Below are positions 56,457 to 64,000 of a DNA stretch of 64,000 nucleotides, one piece after another. Each line of letters opens with the position of its first letter. Positions within the stretch are counted from its first letter, which is position 1. Below the pieces are notes generated by a model. It worked only from the letters and a program-made list of their open reading frames with translations. It searched no databases and was not told the origin of the DNA. The stretch comes from an uncultured Duncaniella sp. GTDB lineage: Bacteria; Bacteroidota; Bacteroidia; Bacteroidales; Muribaculaceae. Both the position numbers and the translations under genes were made by a program. Location of the stretch: positions 62,001 through 126,000 of the forward strand of contig CAJTJG010000004.1 in the NCBI GenBank assembly GCA_910576785.1. The letters run 5' to 3'.

Positions 56457-57122
56457 ATGAAGGTAAAAATCCACCGCGAAGGCACTAACATCCTTATCGT
56501 CCTGCTGCTGATTATGCTCGTCATCAATCTGTCGGCATGGATGTTCATACGCCCTGTCGCGGTCCCGGCCACATTCACAGCCATATCCGTGATACTCTAC
56601 CTCCTTGTGGTCAACTTCTTCCGCTCGCCGCGACGCACATTCAAGGGCGACAGGGAGAAAGTCATCGTCTCATCGGTGGACGGCACAGTCGTCGCCCTCG
56701 AAGAGGTCTTCGAGCCCGAAGTGCTCAAGCGCCGTGTAAGAATGCTCTCGGTGTTCATGTCCGTATTCAACGTTCACGCCAACTGGTTTCCCGTCGACGG
56801 CGAAGTGCTCATGGTTCGTCACCACAAGGGACGCTACCTTAGCGCATACCTGCCCAAAGCGAGCATCGAGAACGAGCGCAGCAGCGTCCTCATACGAGCC
56901 ACCAACGGACAGGAGATCCTCATGAGGCAGATAGCCGGCGCCGTGGCCCGACGGATAGTGACATACGCCGAACCGCGCGAAAAAGCCAACATCGAGGATC
57001 ACATGGGATTCATCAAATTCGGCTCGAGGGTCGACATATATCTCCCTCTCGATGCCAAGATATTTGTGAAAATCGGAGACAAGACCATCGGTGGCGTCAC
57101 CGAAGTAGGACGACTGCGATAG
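56457..57122 (+). CDS. psd: Phosphatidylserine decarboxylase (short, proenzyme)
   Basis: 221 residues. Two N-terminal membrane segments (12-30 and 38-53) precede the catalytic part: SVFNVHANWFPVDGEV with the conserved His, and the self-cleavage site FIKFGSRVDIYLP (Gly189-Ser190), which yields the pyruvoyl group. It decarboxylates phosphatidylserine to phosphatidylethanolamine at the inner membrane. The next gene makes its substrate. Confidence 0.93.
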   Translation: MKVKIHREGTNILIVLLLIMLVINLSAWMFIRPVAVPATFTAISVILYLLVVNFFRSPRRTFKGDREKVIVSSVDGTVVALEEVFEPEVLKRRVRMLSVFMSVFNVHANWFPVDGEVLMVRHHKGRYLSAYLPKASIENERSSVLIRATNGQEILMRQIAGAVARRIVTYAEPREKANIEDHMGFIKFGSRVDIYLPLDAKIFVKIGDKTIGGVTEVGRLR

Positions 57123-57215
57123 ATCTTTCCGGGCGCGGGAGACTTAATACAATTTCCACATATACACCACCGGCCCATACGCACACTGAATTGTCGTTAT
57201 AATCATCTGACCAAA

Positions 57216-57929
57216 TTGAAAAATATCAAGACATACATACCCAACACCATCACGAGCCTCAACCTCCTTTGCGGATGTATGGCCATTGTGATGGCATTCA
57301 ACCCCGGCATGGCGATACACGGATTCACCACGCAGGAGATAGCCTTCATCCTCATCGGAGCGGCCGCAGCCTTCGACTTCTGCGACGGCCTCTCCGCCCG
57401 CTTGCTCAAGGCCTATTCGCCCATGGGCAAGGAGCTCGACTCGCTCAGCGACCTCGTGAGCTTCGGCCTGGCTCCGGCATTCCTGGTCATGCAGACCATG
57501 CTGGCACATACCGACTACCCGCTCATCCCACTCGTCAGCCTGCTCATAGCGCTCATGGGCGCGCTCAGGCTTGCCAAATTCAACGTGGACACACGCCAGA
57601 CCACATCCTTCATAGGCCTCCCCATCCCCGCCAACGCCATCTTCTGGATCGGCACACTCGGATGGATCAACGTTCATGGCTATCCCGGCGACATCATCAT
57701 GACCGTACTCATCATAGCCCTGTCTCTCCTTATGGTGAGTGAGCTCAAGATGTTCTCCCTGAAATTCGCCAACCTCTCCCCGCGCGACAACGTGAGGCGC
57801 TACGTGGTGCTCCTCGCAGCCATACTCTTCGTGATTACCGACGGGCTCGCAGGCCTCGCCTGGACCATAGTACTATATATTCTCATATCCCTGCTGGGCA
57901 AGAAGACAGATCCCCAGTCAGCATCCTGA
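57216..57929 (+). CDS. pssA: CDP-diacylglycerol-serine O-phosphatidyltransferase
   Basis: 237 residues. The CDP-alcohol phosphotransferase motif D-G-x2-A-R-x8-G-x3-D-x3-D appears as FCDGLSARLLKAYSPMGKEL then DSLSDLVSFG, near residue 50-75. Several membrane helices surround it. It makes phosphatidylserine for Psd. The start is TTG at 57216 (LKNIKTYIPNTITSLNLL); no ATG precedes the first helix. It lies 93 bases after psd. Confidence 0.92.
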   Translation: MKNIKTYIPNTITSLNLLCGCMAIVMAFNPGMAIHGFTTQEIAFILIGAAAAFDFCDGLSARLLKAYSPMGKELDSLSDLVSFGLAPAFLVMQTMLAHTDYPLIPLVSLLIALMGALRLAKFNVDTRQTTSFIGLPIPANAIFWIGTLGWINVHGYPGDIIMTVLIIALSLLMVSELKMFSLKFANLSPRDNVRRYVVLLAAILFVITDGLAGLAWTIVLYILISLLGKKTDPQSAS

Positions 57930-57934
57930 CAGAT

Positions 57935-58300
57935 ATGTTTACACTCATAGGGACAATACTTATTGTCTATGTGCTGTGGCTTGTGGTCAAGCCGCTGGCA
58001 GTAGCCTATATGCGACGTAAGTTCGCACAGAAGGTCAACGACGCTTTCCGACGTCAGTACGAACAGGCCATGGGCGGAATGTTCAACCGCGCCACCGGCC
58101 CCTCCGACGCCCCGCACCGTAGCACCACCCCTCGCAACCGGCGCAACGGAGGCAAGATATTCACCCGCGACGATGGCGAATATGTGGACTTCGAGGAGAT
58201 CGAATGCAACACATCCTTCCGCACCGACTACACCGCGGACAGCAACACGCATACACCCCGCGAACCGCAGGTGAGCGACGCCGAATGGGAGGAGATATGA
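57935..58300 (+). CDS. DUF4834 family membrane-anchored protein
   Basis: 121 residues. One N-terminal membrane helix (IGTILIVYVLWLVVKPLAVA) is followed by a basic segment and an acidic tail (DDGEYVDFEEIE). It starts five bases after pssA and overlaps the kinase start by four bases (ATGA). Function unknown; the tail near YVDFEEIE is the most conserved part of the family. Confidence 0.8.
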   Translation: MFTLIGTILIVYVLWLVVKPLAVAYMRRKFAQKVNDAFRRQYEQAMGGMFNRATGPSDAPHRSTTPRNRRNGGKIFTRDDGEYVDFEEIECNTSFRTDYTADSNTHTPREPQVSDAEWEEI

Positions 58301-59094
58301 AACCCCTCACTCTCGACATACGCCACGAGGAGATGACCCTCTACATGCAGCCGCTGCGCGAAGGCGGCTCGCTCCCCGGTCTCGTCGAAGCCTCCGACGG
58401 TTTCCGATACGTGGCGAAATACCGTGGAGCCGGACATGGCACGAAAGCCCTCATAGCCGAATTCATAGGATCCGAGATAGCACGTGCCGCCGGTTTCAAC
58501 GTGCCGGAGCTCGTACTGCTCGACCTTGACGCCGCCTTCGGCATAACCGAAGCCGACGAGGAGATCCAGGACCTGCTGCGTGGCAGCGAAGGTCTCAACC
58601 TTGGCCTCCACTTCCTGTCAGGAGCATTGACATGGGACGTGATGGCCAACCGCACCGACCCGCTCACAGCCTCCAGGCTCGTGTGGCTCGATGCCTTTCT
58701 CACAAACATCGACCGCACCCCCCGCAACACCAACATGCTCCTGTGGAACCGCGAACTGTGGCTCATAGACCACGGCGCATCGCTCTACTTCCACCACGCA
58801 TGGAGCGACTGGCACAAAGCCGCCCTCTCACCATTCCCCTACGTGAAGGACCACGCCATGCTCGCCGGAGCCTCAAAGCTCCCCGAAGCCGATGCGATGA
58901 TACGCTCGCTCATCACCCCCGGGGTGATCGACGCCGTGGTCGACGCCATACCTGCCGACTGGCTCGAGGCCTCCGGCACAGACGCCACCGTCCGGGAGCA
59001 GCGCGAGGTATACCGCTCGTTCCTCAACACCCGGTTGTCCAACTCGCAAATATTCGTCAGCCATGCCATTGAGTCCAGACAAAAACTTGTTTGA
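58297..59094 (+). CDS. HipA-like kinase
   Basis: 265 residues. The HipA/PI3K-like fold is visible: ATP-binding Lys41 in RYVAKYRG, EFIGSEIARAAGFNVPE, catalytic Asp139 in TNIDRTPRNTNMLLW, and the metal Asp158 in WLIDHGAS. The usual HipA N-terminal subdomain is much reduced, and no HipB-like repressor is nearby. It sits between DUF4834 (ATGA overlap) and DUF3037 (32-base overlap), at the end of a phospholipid-synthesis operon. Its substrate is unknown; a housekeeping role is as likely as a toxin role. Confidence 0.83.
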   Translation: MKPLTLDIRHEEMTLYMQPLREGGSLPGLVEASDGFRYVAKYRGAGHGTKALIAEFIGSEIARAAGFNVPELVLLDLDAAFGITEADEEIQDLLRGSEGLNLGLHFLSGALTWDVMANRTDPLTASRLVWLDAFLTNIDRTPRNTNMLLWNRELWLIDHGASLYFHHAWSDWHKAALSPFPYVKDHAMLAGASKLPEADAMIRSLITPGVIDAVVDAIPADWLEASGTDATVREQREVYRSFLNTRLSNSQIFVSHAIESRQKLV

Positions 59095-59455
59095 ATACGC
59101 CGTGGTGAGATACCTGCCACGGGTGGAGCGCGAGGAGTTCATCAACATCGGCCTGGTGATGATGTGCAAGCGCCGCCGCTGGATCAGCGTGCGATTTGCC
59201 GTCGATCCAGTCCGCATAAGCGCCTTCGCCCCCGGCGCCGACATAGAGTCGCTGCACGAACAGACCGCCGCCTTCGAGCGCGTGGCCATCGGATGCCCCG
59301 GCCCCATAGGCTCTCTCGAGCCACACGAACGGTTCAGATGGCTCACCGCCGTGCGCAGCGCCTGCATCTCCACCTCCCGCCCACACCCGGGACTGACCGA
59401 CAACCTTGACGAGACCTTCGGCTCACTGTTCAGCTCGCTCGTACTCCCCCTCTGA
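59063..59455 (+). CDS. DUF3037 family protein, partner of the HipA-like kinase
   Basis: 130 residues. Family features are FEYAVVRYLPRVEREEFINI and a GLVMMCKRRRW strand, then SLEPHERFRWLTAVRSA. It overlaps the kinase gene by 32 bases, and the two families are often found side by side, which suggests they work together. No known domain function. Confidence 0.85.
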   Translation: MPLSPDKNLFEYAVVRYLPRVEREEFINIGLVMMCKRRRWISVRFAVDPVRISAFAPGADIESLHEQTAAFERVAIGCPGPIGSLEPHERFRWLTAVRSACISTSRPHPGLTDNLDETFGSLFSSLVLPL

Positions 59456-59519
59456 CCCACCGCAGAAAAATGTGTCGACACATTGGCGCCACACCATAGC
59501 TTTTTTCAAGAAAAATGAC

Positions 59520-59527
59520 TAATTTTG
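59520..59527 (+). promoter_or_regulatory. -7 element of purC
   Basis: TAATTTTG matches the consensus, 31 bases before the ATG. The -33 position is a weak T-run. Confidence 0.5.
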
Positions 59528-59558
59528 CGGTATTGAACACAAATACCCTCTAAACCAT

Positions 59559-60512
59559 ATGTCAACAACACTTGTCAACACCGACTTCCATTTTCCCGGT
59601 CAGACCGACGTTTACCACGGCAAAGTTCGCGACGTCTATTCCATAGGCGACTCCCTGCTTGTGATGGTAGCCACCGACCGCATATCGGCCTTCGACGTCA
59701 TCCTCCCCAAAGGCATACCCTTCAAGGGACAGGCCCTCAACCAGATCGCCGCATCCATGCTCGACGCCACAGCCGACCTCGTCCCCAACTGGAAGATAGC
59801 CGTCCCCGACCCCATGGTCACCGTCGGCTACCGTTGCGAGGGCCTCAAGCTCGAGATGATCATCCGCGGCTACCTTGCCGGAAGCGCATGGCGCGAATAC
59901 AAGGCCGGCATGAGAGAGCTCTGCGGAGTCAAGCTCCCCGAGGGAATGGTTGAGAACCAGCGCTTCCCCGAGCCCATCATCACCCCCACCACCAAAGCCG
60001 AAGCCGGTCACGACGAAAACATATCACGCGAAGAAGCGATAGCCCAGGGCATCGTCACCGCCGAGCAGTTCGACACCATGGCCGCCTACACCCGCGCCCT
60101 CTTCAAGAAAGGCTCCGAGATGGCTGCCGAGAAAGGCCTCATTCTCGTCGATACAAAATACGAGTTCGGTCTGCGTGACGGCAAGGTGATACTCATCGAC
60201 GAGATCCACACCCCCGACTCCTCACGCTACTTCTATGCCGACGGCTACGAGGAGCGTCTTGCCAAGGGCGAACCCCAGCGTCAGCTCTCCAAAGAGTTCG
60301 TCAGGGAATGGCTCATGGCCAACGGCTTCATGGGCAAGGAGGGACAGCAGGTGCCCGAGATGACCGACGCCTTCTGCGAGGAAGTGTCCGAGCGCTACAT
60401 CGAGCTCTACGAGCACATCACCGGCAAAAAATTCGAGAAAGCCCCCGAGGAGCATCTCGATGACCGCATTGCCAAAAACGTGCTCGACTGCCTGAACACA
60501 CTCAATCTCTGA
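59559..60512 (+). CDS. purC: SAICAR synthase
   Basis: 317 residues, longer than the E. coli enzyme (about 237) and of the extended type common in Bacteroidetes. It joins aspartate to CAIR in purine synthesis. Motifs: YHGKVRDVYSIGDSLLVMVA (nucleotide loop), DRISAFDVILPKGIPFKG, EMIIRGYLAGSAWREYK, and LIDEIHTPDSSRYFYADGY with the metal-binding acidic residues. menG begins on the base after its stop. Confidence 0.96.
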   Translation: MSTTLVNTDFHFPGQTDVYHGKVRDVYSIGDSLLVMVATDRISAFDVILPKGIPFKGQALNQIAASMLDATADLVPNWKIAVPDPMVTVGYRCEGLKLEMIIRGYLAGSAWREYKAGMRELCGVKLPEGMVENQRFPEPIITPTTKAEAGHDENISREEAIAQGIVTAEQFDTMAAYTRALFKKGSEMAAEKGLILVDTKYEFGLRDGKVILIDEIHTPDSSRYFYADGYEERLAKGEPQRQLSKEFVREWLMANGFMGKEGQQVPEMTDAFCEEVSERYIELYEHITGKKFEKAPEEHLDDRIAKNVLDCLNTLNL

Positions 60513-61256
60513 ATGCAGGAAGTAGAGCAGATAAAACCCTACGGGCCCGACCACCGCGACAAGACGGAGCAGGTGAGGGAGATGTTCGACAGCATCGCCC
60601 CCGCCTACGACTTCATGAACCGCGCCATGACCCTCGGCATCGACAAGCTCTGGCGCCGCAAGGCCGTGGGATTACTGCGGTCTGCCACCCACGATGACAT
60701 CCTCGACATCGCCACCGGCACCGGAGATCTGGCCATAGCCATGGCGCGACGGCTCGATCCGCTCACCGTGACAGGCGTTGACCTCTCGGCAGAGATGATC
60801 GAGATAGGCCGACGCAAGGTCAAGGAGAAAGGACTGAGCGAGATCGTCACCCTCGGGCTGGGCGACTGCCTGATGCTCCCGTTCCCCGACGAGTCGTTCG
60901 ATGCCGTCACGTGCGCCTACGGAGTGCGCAACTTCGCCGATATCCCCGCCGGATATGCCGAGATGCACCGTGTGATGCGTCCCGGAGGCACGGTGATGAT
61001 ACTCGAGCTTTCCACACCGCGATCACCATTGGTCAAGCCCCTCTACGACCTCTACACCCGCACTCTCATCCCGATGGCGGGGCGTCTGGTGTCGAAGGAC
61101 ACACGCGCCTACAGCTACCTGCCCGAATCCATCGCCGCGGTCCCGCAGGGACAGGCCATGTGCCGCCTCATGGAGCAGGCCGGATTCACCGGCGCACGCG
61201 CCATACCCCTCACCTTCGGCACATGCACCATCTACACAGCGACAAAACCACATTAA
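60513..61256 (+). CDS. ubiE: Demethylmenaquinone methyltransferase
   Basis: 247 residues. SAM-binding motif LDIATGTGDLAIAMA, then FPDESFDAVTCAYGVRNFAD and MRPGGTVMILELSTPRSP, all typical of UbiE/MenG. It performs the last methylation of menaquinone, the quinone of anaerobic Bacteroidales (menG/menH are alternative names). It abuts purC with no gap. Confidence 0.94.
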   Translation: MQEVEQIKPYGPDHRDKTEQVREMFDSIAPAYDFMNRAMTLGIDKLWRRKAVGLLRSATHDDILDIATGTGDLAIAMARRLDPLTVTGVDLSAEMIEIGRRKVKEKGLSEIVTLGLGDCLMLPFPDESFDAVTCAYGVRNFADIPAGYAEMHRVMRPGGTVMILELSTPRSPLVKPLYDLYTRTLIPMAGRLVSKDTRAYSYLPESIAAVPQGQAMCRLMEQAGFTGARAIPLTFGTCTIYTATKPH

Positions 61257-61283
61257 AAACCCATATAATACATTTATAAAATC

Positions 61284-61607
61284 ATGGAACCCAACAAGAA
61301 CGAAATCAAGATAGAGCTTACCCCCGAGGTAGCCAAAGGCATCTACTCCAACCTCGCCGTCATCACCCACGGCCCCAACGAATTCTTCGTTGACTTCATC
61401 ACCATGGCTCCCAACATGCCCCAGGCCAAAGTGCAGAGCCGCATCATCATGAGCCCCGAGAACGCCAAGAATCTCCTCGGCGCACTCATGGAGAACGTGA
61501 AGAAGTACGAGGCCACCTTCGGCGAGATCCGCCCCAAGCGTCCCCTCAACAACAACGGCGGCCAGGGTGAGATACCCAACCCCTTCATCATGGGAGGCAA
61601 AGCCTGA
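61284..61607 (+). CDS. DUF3467 family protein
   Basis: 107 residues. The conserved core is GIYSNLAVITHGPNEFFVDF followed by AKVQSRIIMSPENAKNLLGA. No signal peptide. Unknown role; small cytoplasmic proteins of this family are widespread. It lies 27 bases after menG and 13 before cysS. Confidence 0.87.
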   Translation: MEPNKNEIKIELTPEVAKGIYSNLAVITHGPNEFFVDFITMAPNMPQAKVQSRIIMSPENAKNLLGALMENVKKYEATFGEIRPKRPLNNNGGQGEIPNPFIMGGKA

Positions 61608-61620
61608 TAACCAAGGGCTT

Positions 61621-63114
61621 ATGAGAGCAAACAATCTCTGCGTATACAACACCCTCACGCGCACCAAGGAGCTGTTCAAGCCGCTTCATGAGGGGCGCGT
61701 GGGGATGTACGTGTGCGGCCCGACCGTATACGGCGACGGCCACCTCGGCCATGCCCGTCCGGCCATCACCTTCGACATCCTGTTCCGCTACCTGCGCTAT
61801 CTCGGCTACAAGGTGCGCTACGTGCGCAACATCACCGACGTGGGCCATCTCGAGCACGATGCCGACGAGGGAGAGGACAAGATAGCGAAGAAAGCCCGGC
61901 TGGAGAGTCTCGAGCCTATGGAAGTGGTGCAGCACTATCTCACCCGCTACCACAAGGCTATGGAAGCCCTCAACGTGCTCCCGCCATCCATCGAGCCCCA
62001 TGCCTCAGGCCACATCATCGAGCAGATCGAGTATGTGAAGAAGATCCTCGAGAGCGGCTACGCCTACGTGTCGGAAGGATCCGTCTACTTCGACGTGCAC
62101 AAATACAATGCCGACCACCGTTACGGCAAGCTCTCCGGACGCAATGTGGAGGAGCTTCTCGCCACCACACGCGCACTCGACGGTCAGTCCGAGAAACACA
62201 ACCCCGCCGACTTCGCGCTCTGGAAGAAAGCCGCACCCGAGCACATCATGCACTGGCCCTCACCCTGGAGCGAAGGCTTCCCCGGATGGCATCTCGAGTG
62301 CTCAACCATGGGCGAGAAATACCTTGGTGAGACTTTCGACATCCACGGCGGAGGCATGGACCTCATGTTCCCCCACCACGAGTGTGAGATAGCACAGTCC
62401 GTGGCCCACAACGGACATGAGACCGTCCACTACTGGATGCACAACAACATGATCACCATCAACGGCAAGAAGATGGGCAAGTCGCTGGGCAATTTCATCA
62501 CTCTCGACGAGTTCTTCACCGGCTCGCACCCTCTGCTCGCCCAGGCCTACTCGCCGATGACCATCCGCTTCTTCATCCTCCAGGCCCACTACCGCGGCAC
62601 GGTGGACTTCTCCAACGAAGCCCTCCAGGCCTCCGAAAAGGCCCTCGGACGCATGCTCGAGGGTTATCGCCGTCTGCAGGAGCTCAAACCGTCGGCCACA
62701 TCCACCATTTCCACCGACGGCATCATGGAGAAATGCCTCGAGGCCATGGATGATGACCTCAACACCCCTGTTGTGATCGCCCATCTCTTTGATGCGCTGC
62801 GTCTGGTCAACTCCGTCAAGGACGGCAAGGCTACTGCCACGCAGGAGGACATCGACCGTCTCAAGGAAGTGTTCGACACTTTCCTGGTGGAGATCCTCGG
62901 CATCCGCACCGACCTTGTGGGCGATGGAAGCGGCGACAGCGCCGGCGCACTCAAACCCTTCGAGGACGCCATGGGGCTGCTGCTTGACATCCGTGCCAAG
63001 GCCAAGGCCGACAAGGACTGGGCCACATCCGACCTGATACGCGACCGTCTCGCCGCAGCCGGATTCACCGTCAAGGATACCAAGGACGGCGCCGAATGGT
63101 CGCTCAGCAAGTGA
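61621..63114 (+). CDS. cysS: Cysteinyl-tRNA synthetase
   Basis: 497 residues. Class I signatures are HLGH (in YGDGHLGHARPAI) and KMGKS (in KKMGKSLGNF). Zinc ligands include CGPTVYG at the start, GWHLECSTMG and FPHHECEIAQS. It charges tRNA-Cys. The ATG at 61621 gives MRANNLCVYNTLTR; an upstream extension overlaps DUF3467 and was rejected. Hairpin copy E follows its stop. Confidence 0.97.
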   Translation: MRANNLCVYNTLTRTKELFKPLHEGRVGMYVCGPTVYGDGHLGHARPAITFDILFRYLRYLGYKVRYVRNITDVGHLEHDADEGEDKIAKKARLESLEPMEVVQHYLTRYHKAMEALNVLPPSIEPHASGHIIEQIEYVKKILESGYAYVSEGSVYFDVHKYNADHRYGKLSGRNVEELLATTRALDGQSEKHNPADFALWKKAAPEHIMHWPSPWSEGFPGWHLECSTMGEKYLGETFDIHGGGMDLMFPHHECEIAQSVAHNGHETVHYWMHNNMITINGKKMGKSLGNFITLDEFFTGSHPLLAQAYSPMTIRFFILQAHYRGTVDFSNEALQASEKALGRMLEGYRRLQELKPSATSTISTDGIMEKCLEAMDDDLNTPVVIAHLFDALRLVNSVKDGKATATQEDIDRLKEVFDTFLVEILGIRTDLVGDGSGDSAGALKPFEDAMGLLLDIRAKAKADKDWATSDLIRDRLAAAGFTVKDTKDGAEWSLSK

Positions 63115-63139
63115 CCATCCCCCCATCATCAGATCATAT

Positions 63140-63248
63140 AGAAAGATACAGAAGGACAAAAAGGACAAAAGTGACATAAGATTAATTATCTGAATAACAA
63201 TTAAATTCTCCTGTCATTTTTGTCCTTTTTGTCCTTCTGTATCTTTCT
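63140..63248. repeat. Long-hairpin repeat, copy E
   Basis: Arms 63140-63176 and 63212-63248 pair over 37 bp with one G-U. The core reads ATTAATTATCTGAATAACAA then TTAAATT, nearly the same as copy D. The arms differ from D at several matched positions, keeping the pairing. It lies 25 bases past cysS and 49 before the channel gene. Confidence 0.9.
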
Positions 63249-63297
63249 GTCAAAACGACCTCTTACCTCAAAATACTACTCATCACAACCCTCAGCT

Positions 63298-64000
63298 ATG
63301 ACACCTACCGAACCCGGCTACTTCCTCACCCTCATGAGACAGCTCTACGGCTCATGGGGCATCGACGACTCCATGCTCCCGCTGCTCTCCACCATCACTG
63401 TGGCCGCCGGAGCGCTACTGCTGTCATGGCTCCTCTACTGGCTGCTGAGCCGCTATGTGGTACCCTTGGTGGACAAGGTGGTGAGCTACACCGCTGCCGA
63501 CTGGGACGACATCATCTTCAACCCCTCGCTACTGCGCGTTGTGGCCGAGCTGGCATGTGTGCTACTGCTTCAGGCCACGCTCCCCGGCTCTCTGACATGG
63601 TACCCGTTGGTTAGATCCATAGCCGTCGTGGCCGTCAACGTTCTGTTCGTCTGCACGATAGTCCACCTCATAAACCGCTTCATCATAGCCGCCTACGCGC
63701 TCCTCACCTTCAAATCCTCGGCACGCGCCCAATCCCTCCAGGGCATACGCCAGATGCTCCAGGTCATAGCCATAGCCATGGGTGTGATAGTCATCATAGC
63801 CATCCTGGCCAACCGCAACCCGCTCACCATCGTCACCGGACTCGGCGCCGCTGCCACGGTACTCATGTTAGTGTTCCGCGACTCCATAATGGGCGTAGTG
63901 GCCGGAGTGCAGCTCACACTCAACGATATGCTACGTCCGGGCGACTGGATCACCGTACCCTCGCGCAACATCAACGGCACCGTCATCTATGTAGGTCTCA
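63298..64000 (+). CDS. MscS family mechanosensitive channel, N-terminal part
   Basis: 234 residues are visible before the window ends. At least four membrane segments (about residues 28-50, 75-95, 105-130, 150-175) lead to the pore-lining helix GLGAAATVLMLVFRDSIMGV and the start of the MscS beta domain (LNDMLRPGDWITVP). It releases solutes under osmotic down-shock. The long N-terminus resembles YbdG-type members. The start is ATG at 63298. Confidence 0.88.
   Translation, partial: MTPTEPGYFLTLMRQLYGSWGIDDSMLPLLSTITVAAGALLLSWLLYWLLSRYVVPLVDKVVSYTAADWDDIIFNPSLLRVVAELACVLLLQATLPGSLTWYPLVRSIAVVAVNVLFVCTIVHLINRFIIAAYALLTFKSSARAQSLQGIRQMLQVIAIAMGVIVIIAILANRNPLTIVTGLGAAATVLMLVFRDSIMGVVAGVQLTLNDMLRPGDWITVPSRNINGTVIYVGL

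Noticed and set aside
58297..59455. HipBA-type toxin-antitoxin system
   Set aside because: No HipB-like helix-turn-helix gene is present, and the kinase has a reduced N-terminal region. A toxin-antitoxin call is not supported.

Overview
The window reads as chromosome from a Bacteroidales bacterium of Muribaculaceae (S24-7) type. Signs are visually high GC for the order, menaquinone-type UbiE/MenG, Bacteroidetes-only families (DUF4105, DUF4421, DUF3256, DUF4292, DUF4834), secreted proteins ending in a C-terminal sorting-like module, and promoters of the Bacteroidetes form TTTG-N19-21-TAnnTTTG. It is mostly ordinary core genome: no phage, insertion sequence, CRISPR array, rRNA or recognisable tRNA was seen.

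Layout. 1-8.8 kb: end of an OstA-like gene, mutL, a DUF4105 membrane protein, a phosphatase-fold protein that seems to lack its metal ligands, and secA, all on + and tightly packed. 9-12 kb: a large secreted Ig-like protein on - whose promoter spacer holds an 8-G run. 12.5-24 kb: ndk, an M23 peptidase, DUF4421, a GH3 beta-glycosidase, a secreted choloylglycine-hydrolase-family enzyme, a tiny sorting-domain protein, a lipid kinase, a LolA/thioredoxin-like protein, tpx and an NhaC antiporter. 24-33 kb (-): DUF3256, a DEAD-box helicase, an envelope block (dut, TPR protein, DUF4292 lipoprotein, EnvC-like factor) and a two-component system. 33-41 kb: a serpin, a PerR-rubrerythrin unit with a palindromic PerR-type box, gpmI, era, fabH, rpmF and yceD. 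41-50 kb: two secreted proteins, a RecD-like helicase, a GH51 arabinofuranosidase and a SIMPL protein. 50-56 kb: a three-gene amino-sugar/initiating-transferase cluster and an OmpA-like porin. 56-64 kb: psd-pssA with a HipA-like kinase and DUF3037, then purC, menG, DUF3467, cysS and a truncated MscS channel.

The most unusual non-coding signal is a family of five long hairpins (about 37.4, 38.6, 41.0, 49.8 and 63.2 kb) plus one half-copy (14.1 kb). Each lies 19-41 bases past a stop codon. The arms differ between copies, yet each copy stays nearly perfectly self-complementary around a related AT-rich core. This looks like a dispersed palindromic repeat or 3'-end RNA element. Other signals worth a second look are the 8-G promoter spacer, a roughly 140-base structured region before fabH, an 18-bp perfect dyad touching the start of the choloylglycine-hydrolase gene, a sugar-nucleotide dehydratase lacking one whole domain, and a HipA-like kinase/DUF3037 pair inside a phospholipid operon.

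All family names come from reading the translations and motifs. No database search was run.
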